From positions 45,218 to 105,901 of the forward strand of contig DBTQ01000028.1 in assembly GCA_002307135.1 (NCBI GenBank): 60,684 nt of DNA, read 5' to 3'. Position 1 is the stretch's first letter; each line of letters starts with the position of its first letter. The notes under the pieces were generated by a model, which searched no databases, was not told where the DNA came from, and was given only the letters and a program-made list of their open reading frames with translations. A program made the translations under genes and the position numbers. Origin of the DNA: Bacteroidetes bacterium UBA1312. GTDB taxonomy: Bacteria; Bacteroidota; Bacteroidia; Chitinophagales; Chitinophagaceae. Positions 54,094 to 60,684 of the stretch are shown in pieces.

Positions 54094-55749
54094 TTAAAGG
54101 GTAATAGTCCGATGGTGTAATGGTAACACTACAGATTTTGATTCTGTCATTCTAGGTTCGAACCCTGGTCGGACTACCAAACGGGAAACATCTTCATCAA
54201 CTGAAATGTTTCCCGTTATTTTTTTGTCTGAAAGTGTTGACAATGCTGCAAGGCAGCTGAATACAGCATTGACTCTTGGGGTTCGACATTGGTCTGTTTT
54301 CTTGTTATATACAATTCCTTCCGGAAAGACTAAATATTGGAGTTTCTGCTTCGCCTCATATCCGCCCAATGTCCACATCGACGCTAGTTTCGTCGAAAAT
54401 TGAATGGCCATTTCTATGCACTGATCGAGGTTCGACACTCGATTTGTGTTGTTCGCCATTTCTTGCTCTATTTGTGTTCTTTCGGTGACAAATTTTTGCT
54501 TGAATTTCATAAACATTTCTTGGTCTAGTTCTTCCATGATATAGCGTTCTTCCAGTCTTTCAATTTGGTTGTTCAGTTTTGCGAGGTGTTGTATTTGGGT
54601 TGTTCTGTCTTGTTCTGTTTCCGCTGTGATTTGGTGGTATAATGCTTTGATTTCTTGTTTGATGAGGTAAGCAATATCCGAGTTGATTGTAATGCTGTAT
54701 TGACTGATGAGTTGCAAGAAGGTGTCATGTAATGCGTCGGCTCGTTTGTTGTTGTTGCAACCTATTGTGTTGCATTTATAGTAGTATTTTTTGTTTTTGT
54801 AGGCTTGGTATCCTCTTAGGTGTTGTCCGCAGGTTTCACATTTGATAAAGCGTTTTAGTGGGATTTCTTCGTTTTCTTCTTTTATTCGGTAGCCTTGTTT
54901 TCTTTGGCTGACGATTCCGTTTACTTTCAGGAATAGTTCTTTGCTGATGAGTTGTTCTTGGTTTCCTTTTACTACTGTTCCATTTAATGATTTGTGGGTG
55001 ATTAATCCGCAATAAAATGGGTTAATGAAGATGTCGCAGACTCTTTGGTGTGATATTTTTATTCCTTTTGCGGTTAATCGTTTGTGGATTTCTACGTTAT
55101 TGAGTAGGTCATTGGCTTTCCACAGGAATGCTTTTTTGATGAGCGGGGCTATTTTGTTGCATACTATTTTTTTTACGCCATTGCTTCTGACTATGTCGTA
55201 GCCGATTGGTGGGGCGCAGCACCAGTCTCCTGCTAGTAGTTTTTCTCTTACGCCTGCCATGCATTTTTCTCGGCGGAGTTGGTTGTCGTATTCGGAGAAG
55301 ATGAATTGTATGTTTTGTTGCAGGCTTCCGCTTGCTGTTGTGGCATCGGTGGGTTGGCTTACGGAGTGTACGTTTATTCCTTGTTCTTTGAGTTGGTTGG
55401 CTATGTATATTGCATTGGCTCCTGAGCGGCTGAATCGGTCAACGCTATATACTATTATGAGTGCTATTTTTTGTTTGCTTTTTTTGACATAGGTGAGCAT
55501 GTTGTTGAAGTGTTTTCTTTCATCTGTTTTGGCACTTTCAAATGTCCCTCCAAAGTTTTCCAGGACGGCATAACCGTTTCTTTGGGCATATTGCAGGCAG
55601 GCTTTTTTTTGGGTTTCAAGGCTCATGTTGTTGTCCGCTTGTTCTTTTGTGGACACTCTGGTATAGATGACCGCATTTTTAGTTCTGGCGGTTTGTGTTG
55701 TTTTACCTTTTGCGAACGAGCTGAATTGGATGAGTTCCTGAGTTTCCAT
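54094..55749 (-). CDS. Large serine recombinase (integrase) reading into antisense tRNA-Gln
   Basis: A 551-residue large serine recombinase. The resolvase domain has the catalytic serine at about 33 in YTRVSTKEQADNN and the conserved YSVDRFSRSGANAIYIANQL (about 100-119). The recombinase domain follows with PPIGYDI and YCGLITHKS. The zinc ribbon has CETCGQHLRGY and KCNTIGCNNNK (about 303-335), then a coiled coil (about 370-430). Residues from about 524 to 548 are translated from the antisense of tRNA-Gln (RPGFEPRMTESKSVVLPL), and the stop codon lies in chromosomal flank beyond the tRNA. Hence the C terminus depends on the integration junction. It would catalyse insertion and, with a directionality factor, excision. 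Confidence 0.92.
   Translation of the reverse strand: METQELIQFSSFAKGKTTQTARTKNAVIYTRVSTKEQADNNMSLETQKKACLQYAQRNGYAVLENFGGTFESAKTDERKHFNNMLTYVKKSKQKIALIIVYSVDRFSRSGANAIYIANQLKEQGINVHSVSQPTDATTASGSLQQNIQFIFSEYDNQLRREKCMAGVREKLLAGDWCCAPPIGYDIVRSNGVKKIVCNKIAPLIKKAFLWKANDLLNNVEIHKRLTAKGIKISHQRVCDIFINPFYCGLITHKSLNGTVVKGNQEQLISKELFLKVNGIVSQRKQGYRIKEENEEIPLKRFIKCETCGQHLRGYQAYKNKKYYYKCNTIGCNNNKRADALHDTFLQLISQYSITINSDIAYLIKQEIKALYHQITAETEQDRTTQIQHLAKLNNQIERLEERYIMEELDQEMFMKFKQKFVTERTQIEQEMANNTNRVSNLDQCIEMAIQFSTKLASMWTLGGYEAKQKLQYLVFPEGIVYNKKTDQCRTPRVNAVFSCLAALSTLSDKKITGNISVDEDVSRLVVRPGFEPRMTESKSVVLPLHHRTITL
54106..54179 (+). tRNA. tRNA-Gln (anticodon TTG), CCA encoded
   Basis: A 74-nt cloverleaf: acceptor AGTCCGA pairs with TCGGACT, D-arm TGTAATGGTAACA, anticodon loop TTTTGAT giving TTG, T-arm CTAGGTTCGAACCCTGG, discriminator A and encoded CCA. 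It is the integration site for the element to the right: the recombinase gene on the other strand covers its entire length. Confidence 0.96.
54180..54224 (+). terminator. Terminator after tRNA-Gln
   Basis: Perfect 12-bp stem AACGGGAAACAT / ATGTTTCCCGTT (54180-54191, 54206-54217) followed by ATTTTTTT. It also lies inside the 3' part of the antisense recombinase reading frame. Confidence 0.85.
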
Positions 55750-55827
55750 AAGTGTGTTTTTATTGTTGTTAGGTTATGGTGTTGGGTTATTTTGATGGTT
55801 ATTGTATTGGTTTGTTTTGTTTGTTTT

Positions 55828-56100
55828 TTATGCGGCTTCTGCTATTGGGGGTTCTTGGTGTTCTTGTTGCCAAATACTGAATGATATGTGACAATATAGT
55901 TTTATAGTGGTTATGAATTCTTCCAGTTGGTTTTCTTCCCAATTTTTAAAGGTGTCTAGTTGTCGGGCATCTGATGTTGTTATGGTTTTGTTGGGTGGTT
56001 GTTTTGCCAGGGCGATGCTTGGTGTGTTTGGTGTGTTAGTGGTGGTATTTTGGTTTTGTGGTGGTTGTTTTTGTCGGTGTGCTTTTGGCTTAGGGTTCAT
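55828..56100 (-). CDS. Small hydrophilic protein upstream of the recombinase gene
   Basis: A 90-residue ORF with ATG start. The first 35 residues are low complexity (Pro, Gln, Asn, Thr, Lys); the second half is more ordered: DARQLDTFKNWEENQLEEFI, TTIKLYCHISFSIWQQEH. It lies 78 bp before the recombinase gene on the same strand and shares its A/C-rich coding strand. A role as accessory or directionality factor is possible but unsupported by recognisable motifs. Reality as a gene is likely, not certain. Confidence 0.5.
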   Translation of the reverse strand: MNPKPKAHRQKQPPQNQNTTTNTPNTPSIALAKQPPNKTITTSDARQLDTFKNWEENQLEEFITTIKLYCHISFSIWQQEHQEPPIAEAA

Positions 56101-56294
56101 CTCGTTTGTGTTTTCAAAGTTATAACATATTGATTATCAATGATAATTATTTTTATTTAGGGGGTATTGTTTTTTGTGGGGGAGCAGGAGTGTGTTTATT
56201 AAGGTTTTGAGTGTGTGCTTAGGTTTCCTTTTAGGGTTTAGTTGTTTTGATGGTGCTTGGTGCGTAAGTAGCGTATTTTGTGCTCGATTTTTTG

Positions 56295-56507
56295 TCAGCC
56301 ATCTAAAAGGAGTAATAGGTGTTTTATGGCTTCATGGTGTTGGTATAGTTTGGGGTTAGTTTGTATTTGGACGATGAGGCTTTTTTTATTTTCAGGTATG
56401 CTCGTGATTCGAAATGGGATGGCGTAGTCTAAGAGTATGCCGAAGGCAACTATTATTAAAGGTTCTGTAATGGTATGCGCGGTCGTTTGTGTTGTAGTTT
56501 CTTGCAT
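56295..56507 (-). CDS. Small protein in the recombinase cluster (70 residues)
   Basis: The ATG at 56507 (MQETTTQTTAHTITEPL) is preferred to the TTG ten codons earlier. The protein has a hydrophobic central stretch LIIVAFGILLDYAIPF and a C-terminal helix HHEAIKHLLLLLDG. No family recognised. It precedes the 90-residue ORF on the same strand by 194 bp, so the three minus-strand ORFs may form one unit driven from near the inverted repeat at 56551-56575. Confidence 0.45.
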   Translation of the reverse strand: MQETTTQTTAHTITEPLIIVAFGILLDYAIPFRITSIPENKKSLIVQIQTNPKLYQHHEAIKHLLLLLDG

Positions 56508-56550
56508 GACAAATTTGATTGTAATGCAAAACTGCAACGCTTTTTAAGCC

Positions 56551-56575
56551 TAGGGGTACCCGATAGGTACACCTA
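56551..56575. repeat. Inverted repeat, possible operator or promoter-proximal site
   Basis: TAGGGGTACC (56551-56560) and GGTACACCTA (56566-56575) are 10-bp arms with one mismatch around CGATA, 44 bp upstream of the 70-residue ORF. The size and symmetry suit a dimeric regulator site. Confidence 0.4.
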
Positions 56576-56594
56576 TATTTTGAAATGAGGCAAA

Positions 56595-56631
56595 AAAATA
56601 GCCGCCCCTTTTTTAAGGGAACGGCTATTTT
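56595..56631 (-). terminator. Terminator-like hairpin downstream of the 291-residue gene
   Basis: AAAATAGCCG (56595-56604) pairs with CGGCTATTTT (56622-56631), enclosing an inner CCCTT/AAGGG stem, with A and T tracts on both sides. It separates the 291-residue gene from the recombinase cluster on the minus strand. Confidence 0.75.
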
Positions 56632-56837
56632 AAAAAGCGATAATTTTGAACTATTCCAAGAAAAGTGGAAGCTGCAAAAAGTACATTGTAGGTAGTGGGA
56701 TCATTTTATTGCTATACCATTCATTCAATAGTTTAAATACAATAAGATAATATTATAGTTGCACCGCCTAACTGTATCAATAATAATAGTCAACCATAAT
56801 TTATGGAATTGGAGTAAATGATAAAAACAATCCCATT

Positions 56838-57713
56838 TTATATATCTTTCTTGTTCTGTTTTTTACGATCATTTACAGAAAGTTCTTTAATGGCTGTTTT
56901 TATTTCTTCGTCAATAAGTGTAAGTGCATTTTCTATTCCTAAACCTTCAAAAATGGGACGAATATATTTAAGGTCAGCAAGGAGCGCAGCGTCCTTTTTA
57001 TAATTGGGCATGAGCGCATATTTTTTGTAAATCCCTGAATTTTGAATATTCGTGAATTTGGTTCCGGTGAGTAAATGGATCAATTTAACAATGCTGCTGA
57101 TGGAATTACTGATTCTACCTTCAATGTCTAGTGTGGATTTGAGGAAATAATATATGGTTAATAACTGTCTTGCTTTTGTGGCATCTTTGTCTGGTTTATC
57201 CTTTATTGCTATTTGGCTTTCGTTTGGCCTGTGTTCCATAACGTTATCCGCTAACGCTAAATCAGAAGTCTTACCCGCATCATTCAAATAAAGATTTTGC
57301 CTGAAATAGGCAAGGGCAACCTGGCATCTGTAAATAAAACCATTTATTTCTTCGGGTGTAAAGTTATTACGTTCTCCCCAATCCCGATCCTGCTTCGTAT
57401 AATCCTGTATAAGAACAGTATCTTTCATAATAAAATAGGACGAAAACTCTTTATCAAGGTATGGTTTAAATTGACTGCCATATTTTTTTAATAATTCATC
57501 CTCTGCTTTTAGATAAGCAATACAATATGCATAATCTTCATCTACAATATAGTGGCCTAACTGTTCCAGCATAAAAATCAGATGCTCTGTGAGCTCTAAT
57601 TGCTGAGCCGGAGTATAAGAAGCTGACAAATCACTATAATCCCTGACGAACTTTTTGACTAATGTGATAACCCGATGCTCATGATTAACTATTTGAAGTA
57701 TTTTATTGTCCAT
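56838..57713 (-). CDS. Unrecognised 291-residue soluble protein
   Basis: A mostly helical, charged protein without signal peptide or membrane helix. Notable parts: LELTEHLIFMLEQLGHYIVDEDYAYCIAYL (hydrophobic helical pair, about residues 38-68, shown here only in part: LELTEHLIFMLEQLG), RDWGERNNFTPEEINGFIYR (about 109-128), then a C-terminal region ARQLLTIYYFLKSTLDIEGR and PIFEGLGIENALTLIDEEI. The tail is strongly basic (NDRKKQNKKDI). I cannot assign a family or function. It is isolated, with a terminator downstream and more than 500 bp of spacer upstream. Confidence 0.75.
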   Translation of the reverse strand: MDNKILQIVNHEHRVITLVKKFVRDYSDLSASYTPAQQLELTEHLIFMLEQLGHYIVDEDYAYCIAYLKAEDELLKKYGSQFKPYLDKEFSSYFIMKDTVLIQDYTKQDRDWGERNNFTPEEINGFIYRCQVALAYFRQNLYLNDAGKTSDLALADNVMEHRPNESQIAIKDKPDKDATKARQLLTIYYFLKSTLDIEGRISNSISSIVKLIHLLTGTKFTNIQNSGIYKKYALMPNYKKDAALLADLKYIRPIFEGLGIENALTLIDEEIKTAIKELSVNDRKKQNKKDI

Positions 57714-58216
57714 GATACAAAAATATTAAAGTGGAAAGGATAATACCTTTTATTTTTTTAATGCCATCCTTATATGTGAACTGAATTAATGGGGCATACC
57801 CAATTAGAATCAGGGCAATATGCAGCATCAAAAAAGAACAAATAAGAATTTTATTCAGAAAGCTGTCTGTAAAATGGTACGCCAAGTAAAACAAAGTCTA
57901 GTCAAACACGTAAAATAAAAGTTTGTCACTGCTTAGGTGTATAACTTTTCAGTAAAATCATTACTATTGTAAACAGAGGTATATAGTAAAACAGTAAAAT
58001 GGCAATAAATTAAATTTTTCTCATCAAAAACTGTATTGTTTTTTCAGTATCATAGAAGATTTGGTAACCAATCACACTCAAAAAGTAACGATGTATTAAA
58101 TTACTATAGCGCCCAATTAATTTAAAATTAGTTACGAATTAATTAATACTAATTTCCAATTAATTTTCGAATATTTATAATTAGATTTGACGGATTAACC
58201 CTAAATAATCATCAAA
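57714..58216. other. 503-bp divergent AT-rich spacer
   Basis: No convincing gene. From 58090 it is very AT-rich, with repeated CAATTAATTT and an inverted pair AAATTAGT / ACTAATTT, and ends with a -7-like TAGATTTG at 58182-58189 before the coiled-coil gene. It probably holds promoters for both flanking genes. Confidence 0.6.
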
Positions 58217-58732
58217 ATGAGTACCGATAATGACCCAATAGATAATGCAGCAATCATATCAACGCTTAAAACACGTATTGATGAATTGGAAACAGCCCTT
58301 AAAACAGCCCAATTAAAAGAAAGCATTGCTTATGACATCCTTAAAGAGCTTAATGTGAAGCATAATAATGCTTTAGCCAATGTGCATCAGCAACATCAAC
58401 ACTTACAAAAACGGATTAATGAACTGGAGAACCCAGAATCCAGAAATACCAACAAACTCAGTTGGTTGGGTAAAGTCATATTTATACTCAAACGAACAGG
58501 ACGACCTTTACGAGCAACAGAATTGTTTGACGAGATCTGTCTTATGGATCATGAATTGTCTCTTAAATCTAATCCTGCAGTATTCCTATCGGTGGTATTA
58601 CACAAAGGGGTCAAAGAAAAAAGATTGAGCCTTCATAAAATACTTGGTATCCGTGGTGGATTTTATGCTTTGCAGGAATGGCATGACGATGAAGGGAAAT
58701 TAGAAAGTTACATGATAGAACAATTGTATTGA
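58217..58732 (+). CDS. Coiled-coil plus HARE-HTH-like winged-helix protein
   Basis: A 171-residue protein. Residues about 10-75 form a coiled coil (IISTLKTRIDELETALKTAQ, then HQHLQKRINELEN). Residues about 83-155 read as a winged helix: VIFILKRTGRPLRATELFDE, NPAVFLSVVLHKGVKEKRL, HKILGIRGGFYALQEW. The order 'helix, GRPL, second helix, recognition helix, G-x-hydrophobic wing' resembles HARE-HTH domains, which link chromatin or restriction systems to DNA. That assignment is pattern-based. It may be a dimeric DNA-binding regulator of the element. Confidence 0.65.
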   Translation: MSTDNDPIDNAAIISTLKTRIDELETALKTAQLKESIAYDILKELNVKHNNALANVHQQHQHLQKRINELENPESRNTNKLSWLGKVIFILKRTGRPLRATELFDEICLMDHELSLKSNPAVFLSVVLHKGVKEKRLSLHKILGIRGGFYALQEWHDDEGKLESYMIEQLY

Positions 58733-59039
58733 TGAACGGACATGATTATCTGTCCCGAGAACATTGGCACATTGTTTCTATTTACTTTGTTTTTTAAAAT
58801 ACCCTTCTTCTTGTTTTGAAGCATGAGTTGAAAAGCGCATACTTTATTTTTTGTACGCATGTTCAATTTTCGGTAAAATACTAACCACATTTAATCTCGC
58901 AGCAGTTTCGTTGAGATGCAATGATCTATTAATAAAAAACGTGGAAATTTCCCCGCTTTTTTGTTTTTCTACGAATTACGTTTGAGCTCGGTTATTGTAA
59001 TTGCTGTTTGTTTGGTAAGCAAAATGGCGCATCAAATTG

Positions 59040-59073
59040 AGTGAAAACACCCTGTAAAAAGGGTGTTTTCACT
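59040..59073. terminator. 13-bp hairpin in the gene-free region
   Basis: AGTGAAAACACCC (59040-59052) and its exact complement (59061-59073) around TGTAAAAA. Flanking TGGCG and CGCCA can extend the stem across internal loops. It could terminate the coiled-coil gene transcript, though 300 bp away. Confidence 0.5.
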
Positions 59074-59287
59074 ACTCGCCACTGTTCTTTGAATTGTTAT
59101 GTTTGCATCCATTTTTAAGTATTGATTATTATTAAAGACAAAATTTCCATTTATAGAAAAAAGAACAATAGTGATGAGTGAATAACACAAAAGCTGTACA
59201 TTAGCAGCAAAATATTAAGCACAAAATAGAAGACTAGAAAAAGAAAAATATAGATAAAAATAATTTGCGTTTAGCAAATACGAAGCT

Positions 59288-59412
59288 GGCTCTGAAATTC
59301 TTCGACAAATTTCAACAACTAAGTAACAGCGAGTATCTACTAATCGCCTACGGTTTTACCGTAGGTGTTTTAGTATTGCTTGTTACTTGGCTTGTCGAAG
59401 AGCCTCAGAGTC
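59288..59412. ncRNA. Candidate structured RNA: long multi-stem hairpin
   Basis: Five paired segments in register: 59288-59295 with 59405-59412 (8 bp, one G-U), 59300-59308 with 59392-59400 (9), 59321-59328 with 59381-59388 (8), 59339-59343 with 59370-59374 (5), and 59347-59354 with 59358-59365 (8, loop TTT). Internal loops are 4/4, 12/3, 10/6 and 3/4. The apical segment can instead pair with 59431-59445. Strand of any transcript is unknown. Confidence 0.4.
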
Positions 59413-59626
59413 GAGTAATTACGAAAAGCACTTACGGTAAAACCGCTTGATAGTAAAATAGCAACAGGCGGTGTTCCCATGTGTGAAAACAAAGAATGTT
59501 CACTCACAATTTAAAACCACCGTCTATGCTACAGATACAACCATCGGGATAAGCCTATCCCCAATCCAATGCTTCGCTCGAAGTCACCTTTTTATATTCT
59601 ACATTAATTCCATTGCCAGTAACCCC

Positions 59627-59947
59627 ATGACGAACAGTACCCTATACACCAACCTTGCTCACTTCTGCGCATTCAAAGGCATTTATGTAGAATCATCCAA
59701 CACGTACCACTTGTGCGATTTTTATTACTCGGAAGAAGATCAGCAACAAGGAGTCTATCACGTTAACATCATGTTTAACAAGGAAAGAAGGCAAGGATAT
59801 CGCTTTCATTATTCCAATACCAAAAAACAATGGGCATGTGATACCCCTGAAGCGTTAGAGCAGAAACTCAGCAAAGACCTTATAGACATTATCCAAGTAC
59901 TGGAACAAAAAAGGATTGCAAATAATACCATTATGACGCAAGCATAA
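59627..59947 (+). CDS. Unrecognised 106-residue protein
   Basis: The frame is open from 59471, but the upstream part lies in the hairpin region and has no coding character; the ATG at 59627 (MTNSTLYTNLAHFCAFKG) is the likely start. The protein has alternating strands and aromatic residues (YHLCDFYYSEEDQQQGVYHV, NIMFNKERRQGYRFHY) and a C-terminal helix LEQKLSKDLIDIIQVLEQK. Soluble, no signal peptide. No family recognised; an antitoxin-like or inhibitor-like small alpha/beta protein is conceivable but unsupported. Confidence 0.6.
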   Translation: MTNSTLYTNLAHFCAFKGIYVESSNTYHLCDFYYSEEDQQQGVYHVNIMFNKERRQGYRFHYSNTKKQWACDTPEALEQKLSKDLIDIIQVLEQKRIANNTIMTQA

Positions 59948-60147
59948 AAGAGCTTATTGTTTTGCCTATTGACATTTTCTTAAATGGGCATTAGATTTAC
60001 ATCAATAAACACCCTACGCTTAACCCTGTAACGCACCGCAGCATAATACCCACAACATAATCTTTGGCACAATAAACTATACTAACAAAGGCCAAACTTT
60101 ATCCTGACACAACACAATTATTTATCAGTTAAAATACACTCCAAATT

Positions 60148-60684
60148 ATGTACAAAAAAATACTTTTTGGGATAATGGCGATAACGGCATTATTCCTGAC
60201 AAAAGTACAAGCTCAGGACAGCACAAAACGCACCCATTGCGGCATGTCACCCGATTATCTAGCCAGTTTAGGCGTAACATCAGGCAGTAGAACGGTACTG
60301 ACCAGTACCCCTCATCAGGCATATTCTCATGTGGTAAATTTAATATATATTATGACGATGTGGCCTACGGCACAGGCGGTGGATTTAATGACGGAACGTA
60401 CGGCGCAACACGCCGCAATACAATATGTGCCGTACTCACCTACATCCAATCCGTCTATGACTTCAGCAACATACCCAGCAGCAACCCCATACGCCTGCAT
60501 GTGGACAGCTCCTACACCCATACCTACCATACACCAAGTGTACTCACTCTGGCATGGGGCGCACCCTACTATAAAGCACCATTAGTAGCAGGCAGCGTGG
60601 TTAATGGATTTGTTTATGACTATACCAAAACAGGAACAGACCCTTCCCCCACCTCTTACCATGCCGACATGAGAATCAACTTTG
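60148..60684 (+). pseudogene. Secreted protein gene with a -1 frame disruption, cut by the window edge
   Basis: The start encodes a signal peptide (MYKKILFGIMAITALFLTKVQAQ) followed by HCGMSPDYLASLGVTSGS. Around 60291-60330 the sensible reading moves to the -1 frame: that frame has a stop at 60288-60290, then continues to the window end as TDQYPSSGIFSCGKFNIYYD, DVAYGTGGGFND, NTICAVLTYIQSVYDFSNIP and RLHVDSSYTHTYH, which resembles the N-terminal part of large T9SS-secreted proteins of Bacteroidota. The nominal frame ends at 60585 with low-quality, Pro/Thr/Ala-rich sequence. A CCCC run at 60308-60311 is a plausible slip or error site. Either a pseudogene or a sequencing error. Confidence 0.7.

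Larger units (their letters stand above)
58733..59626. other. 894-bp gene-free, structure-rich region
   Basis: No ORF here is credible; the 61-codon frame at 59265-59450 lies in a long imperfect hairpin. Structures seen: a weak A/T-flanked stem near 58939-58967, a 13-bp hairpin at 59040-59073, a 125-nt multi-stem hairpin at 59288-59412, a second nested hairpin at about 59460-59530, and two short perfect hairpins at 59546-59561 and about 59571-59582. The pattern suggests one or more structured RNAs or repetitive DNA of the element. Confidence 0.6.
54094..60684. mobile_element. Integrative element at tRNA-Gln (left end; right end outside the window)
   Basis: A large serine recombinase gene abuts and overlaps tRNA-Gln, the typical layout at one end of an element integrated in a tRNA. 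The DNA to the right has small and orphan genes, wide non-coding gaps, structured repeats, a winged-helix regulator and a broken secreted-protein gene, unlike the dense chromosomal part on the left. No second copy of the tRNA 3' end was found up to 60684, so the right boundary is not in view. No conjugation, phage structural or replication genes are visible. Confidence 0.6.

Noticed and set aside
55471..55884. 137-codon plus-strand frame opposite the recombinase start
   Set aside because: Cys/Phe/Val-rich shadow caused by the T/G-rich strand; the recombinase on the other strand is certain.
57703..57894. 63-codon minus-strand frame upstream of the 291-residue gene
   Set aside because: Hydrophobic translation but no promoter or start signal, and it overlaps the start of the better supported gene.
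58708..58890. 60-codon minus-strand frame after the coiled-coil gene
   Set aside because: Lysine/asparagine-rich translation of AT-rich spacer, overlapping the end of a convincing gene.
59288..59412. Integron attC site
   Set aside because: Size and bulged stems are similar, but the conserved RYYYAAC/GTTRRRY core pair was not found at the ends and there is no integron integrase.
59288..59445. Retron msr-msd RNA
   Set aside because: The long hairpin invites it, but no reverse transcriptase gene is present in the window and no flanking a1/a2 repeats could be defined.
59265..59450. Open frame of 61 codons
   Set aside because: It coincides with the long imperfect hairpin, whose symmetry explains the frame; the translation has no domain character and no start signal.
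1..60684. CRISPR array
   Set aside because: No series of regularly spaced direct repeats was seen and there are no cas genes.

Overview
The window looks like a chromosomal segment of a low-GC member of the Bacteroidota, most likely Chitinophagia or Sphingobacteriia (family not fixed). The evidence is Bacteroidota-type promoters (TTTG, 19-21 nt, TAnnTTTG) before purC, rpoB, tRNA-Gln and a small gene; few clear Shine-Dalgarno sites; a type IX secretion C-terminal domain; and families typical of the phylum (YfhO, DUF4292, leucine dehydrogenase, a stand-alone TonB C-terminal protein).

Layout. 1-5.4 kb (minus strand): start of malic enzyme, a GT-C-like membrane protein, an M16 protease and an FKBP isomerase. 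5.4-16.1 kb: rpoB with its own promoter and a leader hairpin resembling an attenuator, then TWO tandem propeller-like lipoprotein genes lying between rpoB and rpoC, then rpoC closed by a 46-bp perfect palindrome. 16.2-24.7 kb: a b561-like cytochrome, Fhs, YfhO, a hexapeptide acyltransferase overlapping a flippase, VF530 and PurC. 24.7-29.7 kb (minus): leucine dehydrogenase, then a nucleotidyltransferase/TPR/DUF4292 operon. 29.9-34.1 kb: a 52-residue membrane protein, GpmI, a ClC transporter and a DODA-type dioxygenase. 34.2-37.4 kb (minus): YceI, AraC regulator, Fmt, DUF1345. 37.5-44.7 kb: TonB-C protein, UvrA, a T9SS kelch protein and arginine decarboxylase. 44.9-49.6 kb: small redox and stress-type enzymes (AhpD-like, two NTF2-like proteins, AraC, alpha/beta hydrolase, SRPBCC, DinB). 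49.7-53.9 kb (minus): DUF1275, a DAACS transporter and PBP2.

From 54.1 kb the character changes. A tRNA-Gln gene is overlapped in antisense by the 3' end of a large serine recombinase, whose last residues are read from the tRNA and its flank. This marks the left end of an integrative element that runs out of the window. It carries two small ORFs, an unrecognised 291-residue protein, a coiled-coil plus HARE-HTH-like winged-helix protein, a gene-poor stretch folded into several large hairpins (59.0-59.6 kb, including two mutually exclusive pairings), an unknown 106-residue protein and a frame-disrupted secreted protein cut by the window edge.

The two most unusual items are the interruption of rpoB-rpoC by a pair of propeller lipoprotein genes, and the structured non-coding block inside the tRNA-Gln element. 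No CRISPR array, rRNA or insertion-sequence transposase was seen.
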